Of a stretch of 64,000 nt of DNA, positions 34,612 to 43,128 are shown piece by piece. The stretch is from an uncultured Muribaculaceae bacterium (GTDB lineage Bacteria > Bacteroidota > Bacteroidia > Bacteroidales > Muribaculaceae), in the NCBI GenBank assembly GCA_905233915.1, contig CAJOFM010000004.1, forward strand, positions 1 to 64,000. Reading direction: 5' to 3'. Made by a program: the position numbers and the translations under genes. How positions within the stretch are numbered: position 1 is the stretch's first letter; each line of letters starts with the position of its first letter. The notes below the pieces were generated by a model that was not told where the DNA came from, did no database searches, and saw nothing but the letters and a program-made list of their open reading frames with translations.

Positions 34612-36666
34612 ATGAAGATATCTAGTAAGAATAACAACCTCATCATCATCCTGCTGTTGATATTGTCGGTGCTGCTCATCGCCACGGCACTCTTCTTCAG
34701 CAAGGAGGAGGCTCGCACCTACAGCTTTGAGGTGGGCAAACCCTGGCCCCATTCCCGACTGGAAGCCACCTTCCAATACGATATCGAGCTGGACGAGGCC
34801 ACACGCAAGCACATCACCGACAGTGTGAACAAGAATTTCTCAAAGATCTACACCCTCGACCGCAAGAAAGGGGAGCAGCAACTCGCATTGCTCACCCGTG
34901 CCATTGCGGGAAAGACTGGCGGACAAATGCTGCTTCAGGCTGTTGGTCAGCTATATAATGACGGTATCGTTGATAATGATGCCGCCAACGATATCCGTTC
35001 GGGCAAGCAATTACGCTTCCTGGTGGGCAACAATGAGTTGCAGGTCGTGGATGCCACCAACATGAAGACCGTGCGGCAGGCCTATGCCTGGCTCACCGAC
35101 ACGCTCAAGTCCAACGCCTTGCTGCAAGAGGCCATCAAGTCGGTGGACATCAGCAATTATCTGGTCCCCAACATGATGGTGGATGAAGATGAGAACGAGA
35201 AATGGATGGGCGAGGACCTGCGCAACGCCTTGCGTTCGCCGGGCACCGTCCAGCAGGGCGAGGTCATCATCAATCATGGCGAAATTGTCACACCGAGCAA
35301 GGCATCGGCCATCGAAACCTACCAGAACGAGTTGACACGACGCAACAAGCTGCGCAACACCGACGAGGGACTGAACCTGCTTGGGCAAATGCTGATTGTC
35401 ACCATATTGATGCTGGCGTTCTACTTCTTCATGCGTCTGCTGCGCAAGAACGTATTCAGTAGCCTGCGCCGCATGGTGTTCCTTATTACACTCATCACGG
35501 TGTTTGTCATCGCTGTGTTCCTGTTGGTGAAGTTCAAATATAACCTGCTGTACGTCATCCCGTTTGCTCTTGTGCCCATTATTGTGTCGTCGTTCTTTGA
35601 TGACCACACTTCATTCTTTTCCCACATTGTCACCATCCTGATTTGCTCACTCATTGCGAGCAGCCATCAGGCCGAATTCATCATCATGCAGTTCCTGGCG
35701 GGCATCATCGCCATCATCTCGGTCAAGGAGTTGACCAAGCGCACACAGCTCGTGCGATGCGCGGCGTTCATCTTCCTGTCCTATTGCTGCATCTACTTGG
35801 CCATGACACTCATCAACGAGGGCGACTTTGGAAAACTGGAGAAATACTACTTTGCTTATTTCCTCATCAACTGTGCCATCCTCTCGTTCGCATTACTGGT
35901 GATTCCTATTGTGGAGAAAGCGTTTGGGTTCACGTCAACCATGACGCTGCTTGAGCTTGCCGACATCAACAATCCGCTGCTGCGACAACTGTCCACCAAC
36001 TGCCCCGGCACCTTCCAGCACTCGTTGCAGGTGGCCAACCTGGGCGGTGAAGCGGCCCTCATGATTGGCGCCAACATGCAGCTTGTGCGTGCCGGAGCCC
36101 TTTACCACGACATCGGCAAGACCAAGAACCCCGCATTCTTTACCGAGAACCAGATTGGCGAGAACCCGCATGACCACCTGGTGCGCCCTGAGGACAGCGC
36201 CAAGATTGTCATCGAGCACGTGAACAACGGCCTGAAACTTGCCGAGGATGCCGACCTGCCTAAGGTCATCAAGGACCTCATCGCCCAACATCACGGCAAG
36301 GGTGTGACGCGCTACTTCTATTACAAGGCCTGTGAGGCCCGCCCCAACGAGGAAGTGGACAAAACACCATTCACCTATCCCGGCCCTAACCCGCAAACCA
36401 AGGAGGCCGCCATCCTCATGATGGCCGATGCCTGTGAGGCGGCAACCAAGAGCCTTAGCGACCACAGCGAGGAGTCCATCGCTGCCATGGTGGGGAAAGT
36501 CATCGACGGTCAGGTAGCCGAGGGACTCTTGCGCGAGGCGCCCATCAGTTTCCGCGACGTGGAGACCATCAAGCGCCTGTTTGTGGAACGCCTGCGCACA
36601 GCCTACCATGCCCGCGTGTCCTACCCCGGCGACACCAAGCCCGCCACACCCGAGGTGGCAGAATAA
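34612..36666 (+). CDS. 7TM-HD family phosphodiesterase (PgpH-like, probably c-di-AMP)
   Basis: The product has 684 residues. The N-terminus has one helix ('NNLIIILLLILSVLLIATALFF'), an extracytoplasmic 7TMR-HDED domain of about 240 residues, and seven helices between about 265 and 445. A cytoplasmic HD domain follows with 'CPGTFQHSLQVANLGGEAA', 'GALYHDIGKTKNP', 'PHDHLVRPEDSAKIVIEHV' and 'IAQHHGKGVTRYFYYKA'. This is the PgpH layout; PgpH hydrolyses c-di-AMP to pApA. The substrate is inferred from the family. It lies directly downstream of the RSH gene, probably on the same transcript. PgpH enzymes elsewhere are inhibited by ppGpp, which makes the pairing meaningful. Confidence 0.88.
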   Translation: MKISSKNNNLIIILLLILSVLLIATALFFSKEEARTYSFEVGKPWPHSRLEATFQYDIELDEATRKHITDSVNKNFSKIYTLDRKKGEQQLALLTRAIAGKTGGQMLLQAVGQLYNDGIVDNDAANDIRSGKQLRFLVGNNELQVVDATNMKTVRQAYAWLTDTLKSNALLQEAIKSVDISNYLVPNMMVDEDENEKWMGEDLRNALRSPGTVQQGEVIINHGEIVTPSKASAIETYQNELTRRNKLRNTDEGLNLLGQMLIVTILMLAFYFFMRLLRKNVFSSLRRMVFLITLITVFVIAVFLLVKFKYNLLYVIPFALVPIIVSSFFDDHTSFFSHIVTILICSLIASSHQAEFIIMQFLAGIIAIISVKELTKRTQLVRCAAFIFLSYCCIYLAMTLINEGDFGKLEKYYFAYFLINCAILSFALLVIPIVEKAFGFTSTMTLLELADINNPLLRQLSTNCPGTFQHSLQVANLGGEAALMIGANMQLVRAGALYHDIGKTKNPAFFTENQIGENPHDHLVRPEDSAKIVIEHVNNGLKLAEDADLPKVIKDLIAQHHGKGVTRYFYYKACEARPNEEVDKTPFTYPGPNPQTKEAAILMMADACEAATKSLSDHSEESIAAMVGKVIDGQVAEGLLREAPISFRDVETIKRLFVERLRTAYHARVSYPGDTKPATPEVAE

Positions 36667-36728
36667 TGCGCCCCGCAGGGCAATAACCTGGCTAAAATCG
36701 AGTTTATAGTATATAGAACAGACCATTC

Positions 36729-37220
36729 ATGATATTGCAGAAGATATTACTGATCGCTGGCGTGATATGCCTGATACTGGCTGTGCTACTCGTGTTGCGG
36801 CCCCGCTGGGTCGCTGCCGTGCCTGCTTTTGTGGGGCTGCTGCTCATGCATTGGAGCTACTACATCAACGTGCCCATGATGACCTTCGGCTTCTGGGGTA
36901 TCGCCACGCTCATCACGATCGGTCTGTTTTACTTGTCGCCCAGTGGTGAGCCCGATGGACACAGTGCCAGCAACCTGTATGTGGGTTTCACCGCCATGGC
37001 TGGAGGTATGCTAGGCATTCTGGTAGCACCGCGCATCATGGTGCTGGGTGTCATTCTGGGAGCCGCCATGGGGCAGCTCGCCTATAGCCGCACGCCTGCA
37101 GGCAAGTGGATGCTCACGCCGTCCATCCAGTTCTGGCGCTATTTTGCCGCCAAGTGCCTGCCCGCCATCGTCGCGCTGTCCATCGTGTGCATCGCCATCA
37201 TGGGAATCGTCATCGACTGA
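36729..37220 (+). CDS. integral membrane protein of unknown function
   Basis: The product has 163 residues with about five membrane helices (from 'LLIAGVICLILAVLLVL' to 'LPAIVALSIVCIAIMGIVI') and short loops. No domain is recognised. It starts 62 bases after the PgpH-like gene and ends 19 bases before the DUF4919 gene, all in the same direction, so a joint transcript is likely. It has no cysteine or charged pair in the membrane that would suggest transport. Function unknown. Confidence 0.75.
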   Translation: MILQKILLIAGVICLILAVLLVLRPRWVAAVPAFVGLLLMHWSYYINVPMMTFGFWGIATLITIGLFYLSPSGEPDGHSASNLYVGFTAMAGGMLGILVAPRIMVLGVILGAAMGQLAYSRTPAGKWMLTPSIQFWRYFAAKCLPAIVALSIVCIAIMGIVID

Positions 37221-37239
37221 TAATTGACAACTGAAACCA

Positions 37240-37986
37240 ATGAAACGACTCAAATATATCCTTACAATCGCTATCGCGCTCACCTTCACCGCGATGGGCT
37301 GGTCACAGGCCCAGCAGATACCCGAGCGCGTCCAGCCCAATAAATTTGCCATTAAAAAGGTGGATTTTGACCACGTCAAGGAGGTCATTTCCAACCCCAA
37401 GAACGCTTACTACTATCCCAAGCTGATGAAGGCCTACAGCAGTAACGACACCACTCTGTCGATCGAGGCTTGGCGCAACTTCTACTACGGCTACACCTTC
37501 CAAGAGGATTACAACCCCTTCCGCGAGTCGATTTACAGCAATGTGGTTGAACAGCTGTACTACAAGCAGCCCCACTCGCGCGCCGAGTGTGACAGCATCG
37601 AGAAATATGCCGAAAAGTCGCTCAACGACAACATGTTCGACCTGAACCAGATGAATTTCTACATCTACGTGCTCAAGGAGAAAAAGAAACACGCGCGAGC
37701 CGCCGTGTGCCAGTATCGTCTGGACCGACTCATCGCAGCCATCATGTCGAGCGGCAGGGGCACCAAGGAAGAGCCCTGGGTGGTCATCACTCCCGAGCAC
37801 GAGTACAATATCATCAACTTCCTGGGTTTTGTCGCCACCGAGCACGAGACCCTGGACGGCGGCATCGACTACATCAAGGTAAAACCGGTTGCGGGCAAGA
37901 GTGCCGAAGGCTTCTACTTCGACATCTCACGCATGATGGAAATCGCCGCCCTCAAGTTCCCGGATATAAATGAGGGAGAAGAGTGA
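37240..37986 (+). CDS. DUF4919 family secreted protein
   Basis: The product has 248 residues. Signal peptide MKRLKYILTIAIALTFTAMGWSQ. The family pattern is clear: 'NPKNAYYYPKLMKAYSSNDTTLSIEAWRNFYYGYTFQEDYNPFRES' in the first half and 'YIYVLKEKKKHARAAVCQYRLDRLIAAIMSSGRG' in the helical second half, ending in 'FYFDISRMMEIAALKF'. DUF4919 is common in Bacteroidales and has no known function. It is probably periplasmic. It is the last gene of the plus-strand run and is followed by a strong bidirectional terminator. Confidence 0.88.
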   Translation: MKRLKYILTIAIALTFTAMGWSQAQQIPERVQPNKFAIKKVDFDHVKEVISNPKNAYYYPKLMKAYSSNDTTLSIEAWRNFYYGYTFQEDYNPFRESIYSNVVEQLYYKQPHSRAECDSIEKYAEKSLNDNMFDLNQMNFYIYVLKEKKKHARAAVCQYRLDRLIAAIMSSGRGTKEEPWVVITPEHEYNIINFLGFVATEHETLDGGIDYIKVKPVAGKSAEGFYFDISRMMEIAALKFPDINEGEE

Positions 37987-38024
37987 GGAATTATCAATTA
38001 GTTATTAGAAATTAGAAATGAAAT

Positions 38025-38056
38025 AATGAGGAATTGGGGACTCCCAATTCCTCATT
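38025..38056. terminator. bidirectional terminator between DUF4919 and nuclease genes
   Basis: AATGAGGAATTGGG (38025-38038) pairs perfectly over 14 bp with CCCAATTCCTCATT (38043-38056), loop GACT. It serves the two convergent genes. Confidence 0.75.
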
Positions 38057-38062
38057 CTATAT

Positions 38063-38115
38063 ACCTAATACCTAAAGCCTAAAGCCTAATGCCTAAAACC
38101 CAATGCCTAAAACCT
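38063..38115. repeat. CCTAAA(x) tandem 7-mer repeats
   Basis: CCTAATA, CCTAAAG, CCTAAAG, CCTAATG, CCTAAAA, CCCAATG, CCTAAAA are seven consecutive units of 7 bases. They end just before the nuclease stop codon at 38117. Confidence 0.8.
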
Positions 38116-38116
38116 A

Positions 38117-39055
38117 TCAAAGCCATTCCTCCACTTTGCACTGGTTCTTGGGCATTGCACTCGAGAACTTGAGACCCGTGCGCCGCTCCACCTCGGCAAC
38201 AGTCACAGCATACTTGCTGATGTTGCCAGGACAAGGTTTGTTGTCATAGATGAACGCGATGGAACGTCCCTGTTCGGGGGCATAAACGATCTTGAAGAAA
38301 GCATCAGGTACGGCGATGTTTTGCTTGTTCTTTCCAATCATTTGAGGATGCTTGCCCATGATGGGGCCGGTATAGACCATCAGGCGCTTGTCGCGCTTGG
38401 CCCAGCGATGCACTTTTTCCTCCAGCACACGCCAGTGGTCGTTGTTGAGTTTAGTATCCTGCGGACACATGTTGGTCATGTAAAAGCACTGCGCCATCGC
38501 AGTCTTATCCCAACGCATGTCCATTGCTGGAGCCATGTGGCCACGGCTGTAACCACTGCCGCGATATTCCCAGTTCTCGGGACAGGTTTTGACGCTGTTG
38601 TCGCGGGCATAGTTGTAGTTCTTGCGGTTCTCGTGACCTGGAGCATCGGCCATGCTGACCATGGTCGCCGTCAGTTCATAGGCCACGCAGTTGGGAATCC
38701 TCAGCGACGGATTATAGTTCACCCTGATGGTCTGGTAGTTCAAGACCTGATTGGAAACGCCCTTGGGAATGGTCACGCCCAGCAGGGCATTGGCGTTCTG
38801 CTGCGGCACGACGGTCGAGGTCTTGCCGATAGTGGGAACACTCACCAGCGGCGATGCTGCAGGCTTGCTGGCAATGTTAGCTTTTGATTTTCTAGATTTT
38901 CTAGACTTGTTTTTCTTCTTTTTGGACTTTTTCTTGCTCTTGGCTTGGGCACACCACTGCATGGTGACCTCATTCTCACCCACCAACTGTGGTGGCAGGG
39001 CACCGCCCATCACCATCGCAGTAACCAGCAACCAAATTCCAACTAATCTCCTCAT
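38117..39055 (-). CDS. secreted DNA/RNA non-specific endonuclease (NUC1 type)
   Basis: The product has 312 residues. A signal sequence (MRRLVGIWLLVTAMVMGGAL) is followed by a very basic Lys/Ser linker (about 38-60). The nuclease domain has 'GSGYSRGHMAPAMDMRWD' with catalytic H173 (SRGH instead of the common DRGH) and 'FYMTNMCPQDTKLNNDHWRVLE', which supplies the metal-binding Asn. This is the beta-beta-alpha-metal fold of Serratia nuclease / EndoG. It should cut DNA and RNA without sequence preference outside the cytoplasm. A paralogue lies 35 bases upstream. Confidence 0.9.
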   Translation of the reverse strand: MRRLVGIWLLVTAMVMGGALPPQLVGENEVTMQWCAQAKSKKKSKKKKNKSRKSRKSKANIASKPAASPLVSVPTIGKTSTVVPQQNANALLGVTIPKGVSNQVLNYQTIRVNYNPSLRIPNCVAYELTATMVSMADAPGHENRKNYNYARDNSVKTCPENWEYRGSGYSRGHMAPAMDMRWDKTAMAQCFYMTNMCPQDTKLNNDHWRVLEEKVHRWAKRDKRLMVYTGPIMGKHPQMIGKNKQNIAVPDAFFKIVYAPEQGRSIAFIYDNKPCPGNISKYAVTVAEVERRTGLKFSSAMPKNQCKVEEWL

Positions 39056-39066
39056 CTACAATCTAT

Positions 39067-39090
39067 TATCTTTTATCTTTTATCTTTTAT
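39067..39090. repeat. TATCTTT 7-mer repeat between the two nuclease genes
   Basis: Three consecutive TATCTTT/TATCTTT/TATTTAC-type units fill the gap between the two nuclease genes. Confidence 0.6.
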
Positions 39091-39924
39091 TTACTTTACC
39101 CACGCATCAAGGTTGACTGCGTTCTCTATCCATTGTTGCTCGACAGACAGATATGGGAAGAAATCCAGACCTGTCCTGTGCTCCACCTCATCGACGCTCA
39201 CGGCATACTGCTGCAGCCGTCCTCCACTGTGCCCATTGGGATAGATGAAAGCGATGACGCGCATGGGCCTCACACACGGCGCCATGATAACCTTGTAATA
39301 AGCGCTTGGAACGGTAACACGTCCACCAGCCAGCGTTGTATCGTTCTCACTCACAATCGGTCCTGTGAACACCAGTAGGGCGCTGTCACGCACCGTCCAC
39401 TCACGCACCTTCTCCTCGAGTTTGGCCCATCCGCCCTCGTTGAGCGCCTTGTGCATGGGAGCCACGTTGGTCAATAAGAAGGACTGACGCATGGCCGCCT
39501 CGTTCCACTTGAGGTCGGCAGCAGGCACCAGATGGCCGCGGTCCATGCCGCTACCAGCATAATCTTGCGACGACGGGCACCCCTTCACGCCGGCATCCTG
39601 CATGAACTCGCCCGCCCGTTCAGCCGTTCCGTAGAGTTCGTTGTTAACAAGCTCATAGGCGGCGCAGTTGGCAATGCCCAACCCACTATTGAAGTGCACG
39701 TCAAATGCGCCATACCTCACCAGCGTGTCGGGCACAGAACGAGGCACGGCAACCGTCGTCAGGCTGTCGCGCGCGCCCTCACTCATGGGCACCAGATGTT
39801 GAGTTGAACCGCTCATCGCCACCCTATACAGCAAAAAGCATACCAACGCCACCGTCAAGCCCCAACCAAGGAACCTGACGGCATCGCCCCAGCGCAGCCA
39901 GAACCGCTCAACGCACTTTATCAT
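39091..39924 (-). CDS. DNA/RNA non-specific endonuclease, membrane-anchored paralogue
   Basis: ATG 39924 is chosen; the longer frame would use TTG at 39930 next to the upstream stop. The product has 277 residues. An N-terminal helix 'FLGWGLTVALVCFLLYRVA' is likely a signal anchor. The nuclease core is 'GSGMDRGHLVPAADLKWNEAA' with the classic DRGH, then 'FLLTNVAPMHKALNEGGWAKLEEKVREW'. It shares the domain and C-terminal 'SVDEVEHRTGLDFFPYL' pattern with its neighbour but little else, so the duplication is old. It starts 6 bases after the membrane-protein gene upstream. Confidence 0.88.
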   Translation of the reverse strand: MIKCVERFWLRWGDAVRFLGWGLTVALVCFLLYRVAMSGSTQHLVPMSEGARDSLTTVAVPRSVPDTLVRYGAFDVHFNSGLGIANCAAYELVNNELYGTAERAGEFMQDAGVKGCPSSQDYAGSGMDRGHLVPAADLKWNEAAMRQSFLLTNVAPMHKALNEGGWAKLEEKVREWTVRDSALLVFTGPIVSENDTTLAGGRVTVPSAYYKVIMAPCVRPMRVIAFIYPNGHSGGRLQQYAVSVDEVEHRTGLDFFPYLSVEQQWIENAVNLDAWVK

Positions 39925-39930
39925 GGTCAA

Positions 39931-40548
39931 TTACCGAGCTTTGTGGATGAGGTAGCGGAAGATGGCACAGGTGATGAGAAAAACAGCTGCCAGGATGTAG
40001 AGCCACCACGTTTGGTAATATTCCCTGGGGAGTGCATACAACAGGACGACCAACGCAAATTCAACTGCCAAGCAACGGCACATGCGGATATCAAGGGCTA
40101 CCTGCTTTGCATTGGTGTATTTTCTCATCCTCGACTTAATGCCTGGTGAGTACACATCACACAGGATAGTGATGTCGGCAACTGTTAACACAAACAAGCC
40201 TATTGCATAGCGATTAACGCCATCTATCAGATGGGTAGCTATTGCCACAGCCCATGCGCCAGCGAGAATCAGCCCAGCGAGCGCTTCAAGAATGGTCCCT
40301 TCGCGTGTGCGCGGCACTTCGATTAAACTGGGATCAAAACCGCCCTCCTTCTTCTCTTCAATCCACGGGTATTTATAAAAGGCCGCAACGATGCCCACTA
40401 GGGTAATCGCTGCAAGGACGAAGAAACCGATGACAAACGACAAGGTATCCATACTTCCTTTCCCATGCAACACAATCATGTAGATGAAGAGGCCCAATTC
40501 AACCACTCCTAACATGATAAGAAAACGCTTTCGGTCCGTCTGTTTCAT
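39931..40548 (-). CDS. membrane protein of unknown function (paralogue of the next)
   Basis: ATG 40548 (MKQTDRKRFLIMLGVVELGLF) is chosen over a TTG at 40554. The product has 205 residues with about six membrane helices in pairs: two at the N-terminus, a polar loop with 'DPSLIEVPRTREGT', two in the middle, and two at the end ('YYQTWWLYILAAVFLITCAIF'). The layout (helix pair, charged loop, 'T(I/W)..E.L..' helix) matches the gene upstream. No family is recognised. It is tightly packed between that gene and the second nuclease gene. Confidence 0.7.
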   Translation of the reverse strand: MKQTDRKRFLIMLGVVELGLFIYMIVLHGKGSMDTLSFVIGFFVLAAITLVGIVAAFYKYPWIEEKKEGGFDPSLIEVPRTREGTILEALAGLILAGAWAVAIATHLIDGVNRYAIGLFVLTVADITILCDVYSPGIKSRMRKYTNAKQVALDIRMCRCLAVEFALVVLLYALPREYYQTWWLYILAAVFLITCAIFRYLIHKAR

Positions 40549-40560
40549 AATCAACTCTTT

Positions 40561-41202
40561 TTACTTGACGTAACCCATGACGAACTTCGACGCGAAGAGC
40601 AGCACAAACGAGAAGGCCAAAACAATCACGAACCATTCGCCCGCTTTATTCCCATCAGGTATCAGGAAGACGCAGATTAGGAACATGGCGCAGATGAGGC
40701 CCAAGGCCCGCTTGCGGTAGATACACATTTTCAACTGGTTGACGGTGGATGAGGGGTAACCCATCATCTTGTGAAAATAGGCCGTAACATGATACCAGAT
40801 GGCACCCACTGTGCAAAGTCCGGCGATCTTAAGAGTCTCGCCGTCACTGGACAGCGATGGGTGGTCCCGTAATATCAATATCCAGGACACGATGAGCATC
40901 ATCGCCGTGAGGAACTCACAGATGGTGCCACCCCACGTGCGCTTGATCTTGATGCGCGTGATTTCCTCCTCGGCATTCTCTTCGGCTTCAAACTCCTTGA
41001 GCGAGGCTTGGTAGGCCTCGGGGTCAACCCGCTTTTGAATGAATTTCACGATTCCACCTGCGATAATCATGATGACAAATAACAGTGGAAGCACCCAGCC
41101 ATAATCGAGGATATCCATCCACTCTAAACCTATCAGGACGGCAGTCAACGGTAAGGCGATGGCCCACATAATTATCGTTGCTTTCTTTTTACCCAGTTCC
41201 AT
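40561..41202 (-). CDS. membrane protein of unknown function
   Basis: The product has 213 residues. Two helices ('IIMWAIALPLTAVLIGLEW' and 'VLPLLFVIMIIAGGIVKFI') are followed by an acidic loop 'LKEFEAEENAEEEITRIKIKRTWGGT', two middle helices, a basic loop 'QLKMCIYRKRA', and two final helices. It resembles the following gene in topology and spacing, so the two are probably paralogues. It is probably the first gene of the run that ends with the two nucleases; only a near-consensus -7 (AAACTTTG) is seen upstream. Confidence 0.7.
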   Translation of the reverse strand: MELGKKKATIIMWAIALPLTAVLIGLEWMDILDYGWVLPLLFVIMIIAGGIVKFIQKRVDPEAYQASLKEFEAEENAEEEITRIKIKRTWGGTICEFLTAMMLIVSWILILRDHPSLSSDGETLKIAGLCTVGAIWYHVTAYFHKMMGYPSSTVNQLKMCIYRKRALGLICAMFLICVFLIPDGNKAGEWFVIVLAFSFVLLFASKFVMGYVK

Positions 41203-41272
41203 GACTATACTATTCTTAAGGTTGACAAAGTTTTATACACAGTTGCGATAATGCCTATCGCACTCGGTGTTG

Positions 41273-41479
41273 TCAATCAGCGCCATTGTCGTCGGCCTGA
41301 TTGTCGGCATCGGTTTTCTTCTTTTTGGGCAGACGGCGGGCCTTGCGCAGCGCCTCGGTGATGATCCACTGCAACTGGCCGTTGGTGGAACGGAACTCGT
41401 CGGCTGCCCACTTTTCAATGGCATCCATCGTGTCGCTGTCGACACGCAGGATGAAACTCTTGGTGGCTTTCTTTGCCAT
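41273..41479 (-). CDS. Arc-family ribbon-helix-helix DNA-binding protein
   Basis: The product has 68 residues. 'KSFILRVDSDTMDAIEKWAADEFRSTNGQLQWIITEALRKAR' is a full RHH fold: the strand FILRVD, helix A and helix B. A basic/acidic tail 'KKKKTDADNQADD' follows. Such small proteins are widespread in Bacteroidales next to SPFH/band-7 genes and act as DNA-binding dimers. The target is unknown. The SPFH gene lies 86 bases upstream with the same direction. Confidence 0.87.
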   Translation of the reverse strand: MAKKATKSFILRVDSDTMDAIEKWAADEFRSTNGQLQWIITEALRKARRLPKKKKTDADNQADDNGAD

Positions 41480-41480
41480 G

Positions 41481-41558
41481 ACAGTTGTCAGTTTTACAGT
41501 TGTCAGTTTTCAGTTGTCAGTTGAATGCGCATGCCGCTGAAAACTGACAACTGACAAC
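41481..41558. repeat. CAGTTGTCAGTTTT direct and inverted repeat
   Basis: Two to three direct copies of ACAGTTGTCAGTTTT on the left face an inverted copy on the right. GTTGTCAGTTTTCAG (41499-41513) pairs with CTGAAAACTGACAAC (41537-41551). It lies between the SPFH and Arc genes and may act as a processing or terminator hairpin. Confidence 0.65.
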
Positions 41559-41565
41559 TTTATTC

Positions 41566-42534
41566 TTACATATTCAATGTGCCGGTGTTGACCACGGGCT
41601 GAGCCTGTTCATCGGCGCACAGGACAACGAGCAGATTGCTCACCATCGAGGCCTTCTTGTCGTCGTCAAGCTCTACAATTTCCTCGCTTGAGAGTTTGTC
41701 AAGGGCCATCTTGACCATGCTCACGGCACCCTCGACAATCTTCTCGCGGGCGGTGATGATGGCGCTGGCCTGCTGACGGCGCAACATCACAGCAGCAATC
41801 TCGGGAGCATAGGCCAGATAGTTGATGCGAGCCTCAACGACCTCGATGCCGGCGAGCGACAGGCGCTCGTTGAGCTTGGCCTCGAGCATATCGTTGATCT
41901 CCTCACCACCCGAACGCAGGGTCAGTTCCTTGGTGTTCTCATCATTATCATCGTAGGCATACTGGCCGGCAACCTGCCTTAAAGCAGCGTAGCTCTGGAC
42001 GCTCACAAAGTTCTCCAAAGCGCGCATCAGCCCCTTGGCATTACCGTTCATGGTGCCATCGGTCGAAGCCATTGTCTGTGAGTCAACCTCAAACAGGGCT
42101 TTGTAGGTGTCCTTCAGCCTCCACACCATCACCAGGCCGATCATCACGGGGTTACCCACCTTGTCGTTGACCTTGATGGGCTCAGCGTCGAGGTTGCGGG
42201 CGCGCAGCGACACTTTCTTGGTGCCATAGAACGGGTTGATCCAGTAGAAACCCGTGCGGCTGAACGTGCCACTGTATTTACCGAACCAGGTGGTCACGCG
42301 GGCGGTATTGGGTTCCAGCATCAGGAAACCGCCCAGAATCAGCAAGCAGCAGATAGCTGACACGATACCTACTGTCAACAGAGTGAAGCCCAGCCAACGG
42401 GTGCTACCCTCATCTAATATAACTATGCTCTCATAGATGCACCAAATAGCGAATATTGGCAGCACGATAGCCACAAAAAGCATTAAAAAACCGTTCAGGG
42501 TAACGCCTTTGAAATCAAATTCCTTCGTTTCCAT
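41566..42534 (-). CDS. SPFH domain / band 7 family protein
   Basis: The product has 322 residues. Two N-terminal membrane helices ('[23 protein letters not shown]' and '[23 protein letters not shown]') are followed by the SPFH domain: '[41 protein letters not shown]', the coiled '[40 protein letters not shown]' region, and '[16 protein letters not shown]'. These are stomatin-like scaffold proteins of the inner membrane. The paired Arc gene is the usual neighbour. The role is unclear; membrane microdomain organisation is the general idea. Confidence 0.92.
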   Translation of the reverse strand: METKEFDFKGVTLNGFLMLFVAIVLPIFAIWCIYESIVILDEGSTRWLGFTLLTVGIVSAICCLLILGGFLMLEPNTARVTTWFGKYSGTFSRTGFYWINPFYGTKKVSLRARNLDAEPIKVNDKVGNPVMIGLVMVWRLKDTYKALFEVDSQTMASTDGTMNGNAKGLMRALENFVSVQSYAALRQVAGQYAYDDNDENTKELTLRSGGEEINDMLEAKLNERLSLAGIEVVEARINYLAYAPEIAAVMLRRQQASAIITAREKIVEGAVSMVKMALDKLSSEEIVELDDDKKASMVSNLLVVLCADEQAQPVVNTGTLNM

Positions 42535-42595
42535 AATCGTAAAAGTTGAAAAGTTAATATTTAGTTCGTTTTAAAATAATATCATTTTGATATCA

Positions 42596-42603
42596 CAAAG
42601 ATA
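42596..42603 (-). promoter_or_regulatory. -7 element of the SPFH gene
   Basis: TATCTTTG on the minus strand, about 62 bases before the ATG at 42534. Confidence 0.6.
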
Positions 42604-42721
42604 TGTGCAATTTTTGGACCAAAACTCATTCTTGAACGCATTTAACATTTATTTAACACTTTAACAATAGGCTTCAGGTGAAAAATCGGTCGTAAATGGT
42701 GGCTATAGTCAAGATTTATGC

Positions 42722-42729
42722 TATATTTG
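42722..42729 (+). promoter_or_regulatory. -7 element of the thioesterase operon
   Basis: TATATTTG at 42722-42729, 27 bases before the ATG at 42757. No clear -33 element was found. Confidence 0.6.
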
Positions 42730-42756
42730 TAGCGGAATACATAGTTATATATAGAA

Positions 42757-43128
42757 ATGTTACAAGAAGGATTACAACATACCAGCCAGCTGACGGTCAC
42801 CGATGCCGTCACGGCTATTGCCATGGGGTCGGGCGACATGCCCGTGCTCGCCACTCCGGCAATGATGGCACTCATGGAGAATGCCGCCATGCTGGCCGTG
42901 GCCGACCATCTACCCGAGGGTTGCACCACCGTTGGCGGCCACATCACCTCGTCCCATCTCAAACCCAGCAAGCTAGGAGACACCGTTACGGCTACCGCCG
43001 TTGTCACCCGCATCGATGGCAAAAAGATTGAATTCAAGGTCGAGGCCCATTGCGGCGACATGCTGCTAGGCGAGGGCACTCACCTGCGTTTCATTGTTGA
43101 TAAAGAAAAATTCATGTCAAGATTATGA
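42757..43128 (+). CDS. hotdog-fold thioesterase (FlK-like)
   Basis: The product has 123 residues. 'FLK-type' features are 'SGDMPVLATPAMMALMENAAM', with the active-site Thr and Glu, and 'TTVGGHITSSHLKPSKLGDTVTATA', with the conserved His. The fold and length agree with the fluoroacetyl-CoA thioesterase-like family, which hydrolyses acyl-CoA esters; the true substrate is not fluoroacetyl-CoA by default. It is cytoplasmic. Its stop overlaps the start of the thioredoxin-like gene by 4 bases (ATGA), and two more genes follow closely. Confidence 0.85.
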   Translation: MLQEGLQHTSQLTVTDAVTAIAMGSGDMPVLATPAMMALMENAAMLAVADHLPEGCTTVGGHITSSHLKPSKLGDTVTATAVVTRIDGKKIEFKVEAHCGDMLLGEGTHLRFIVDKEKFMSRL

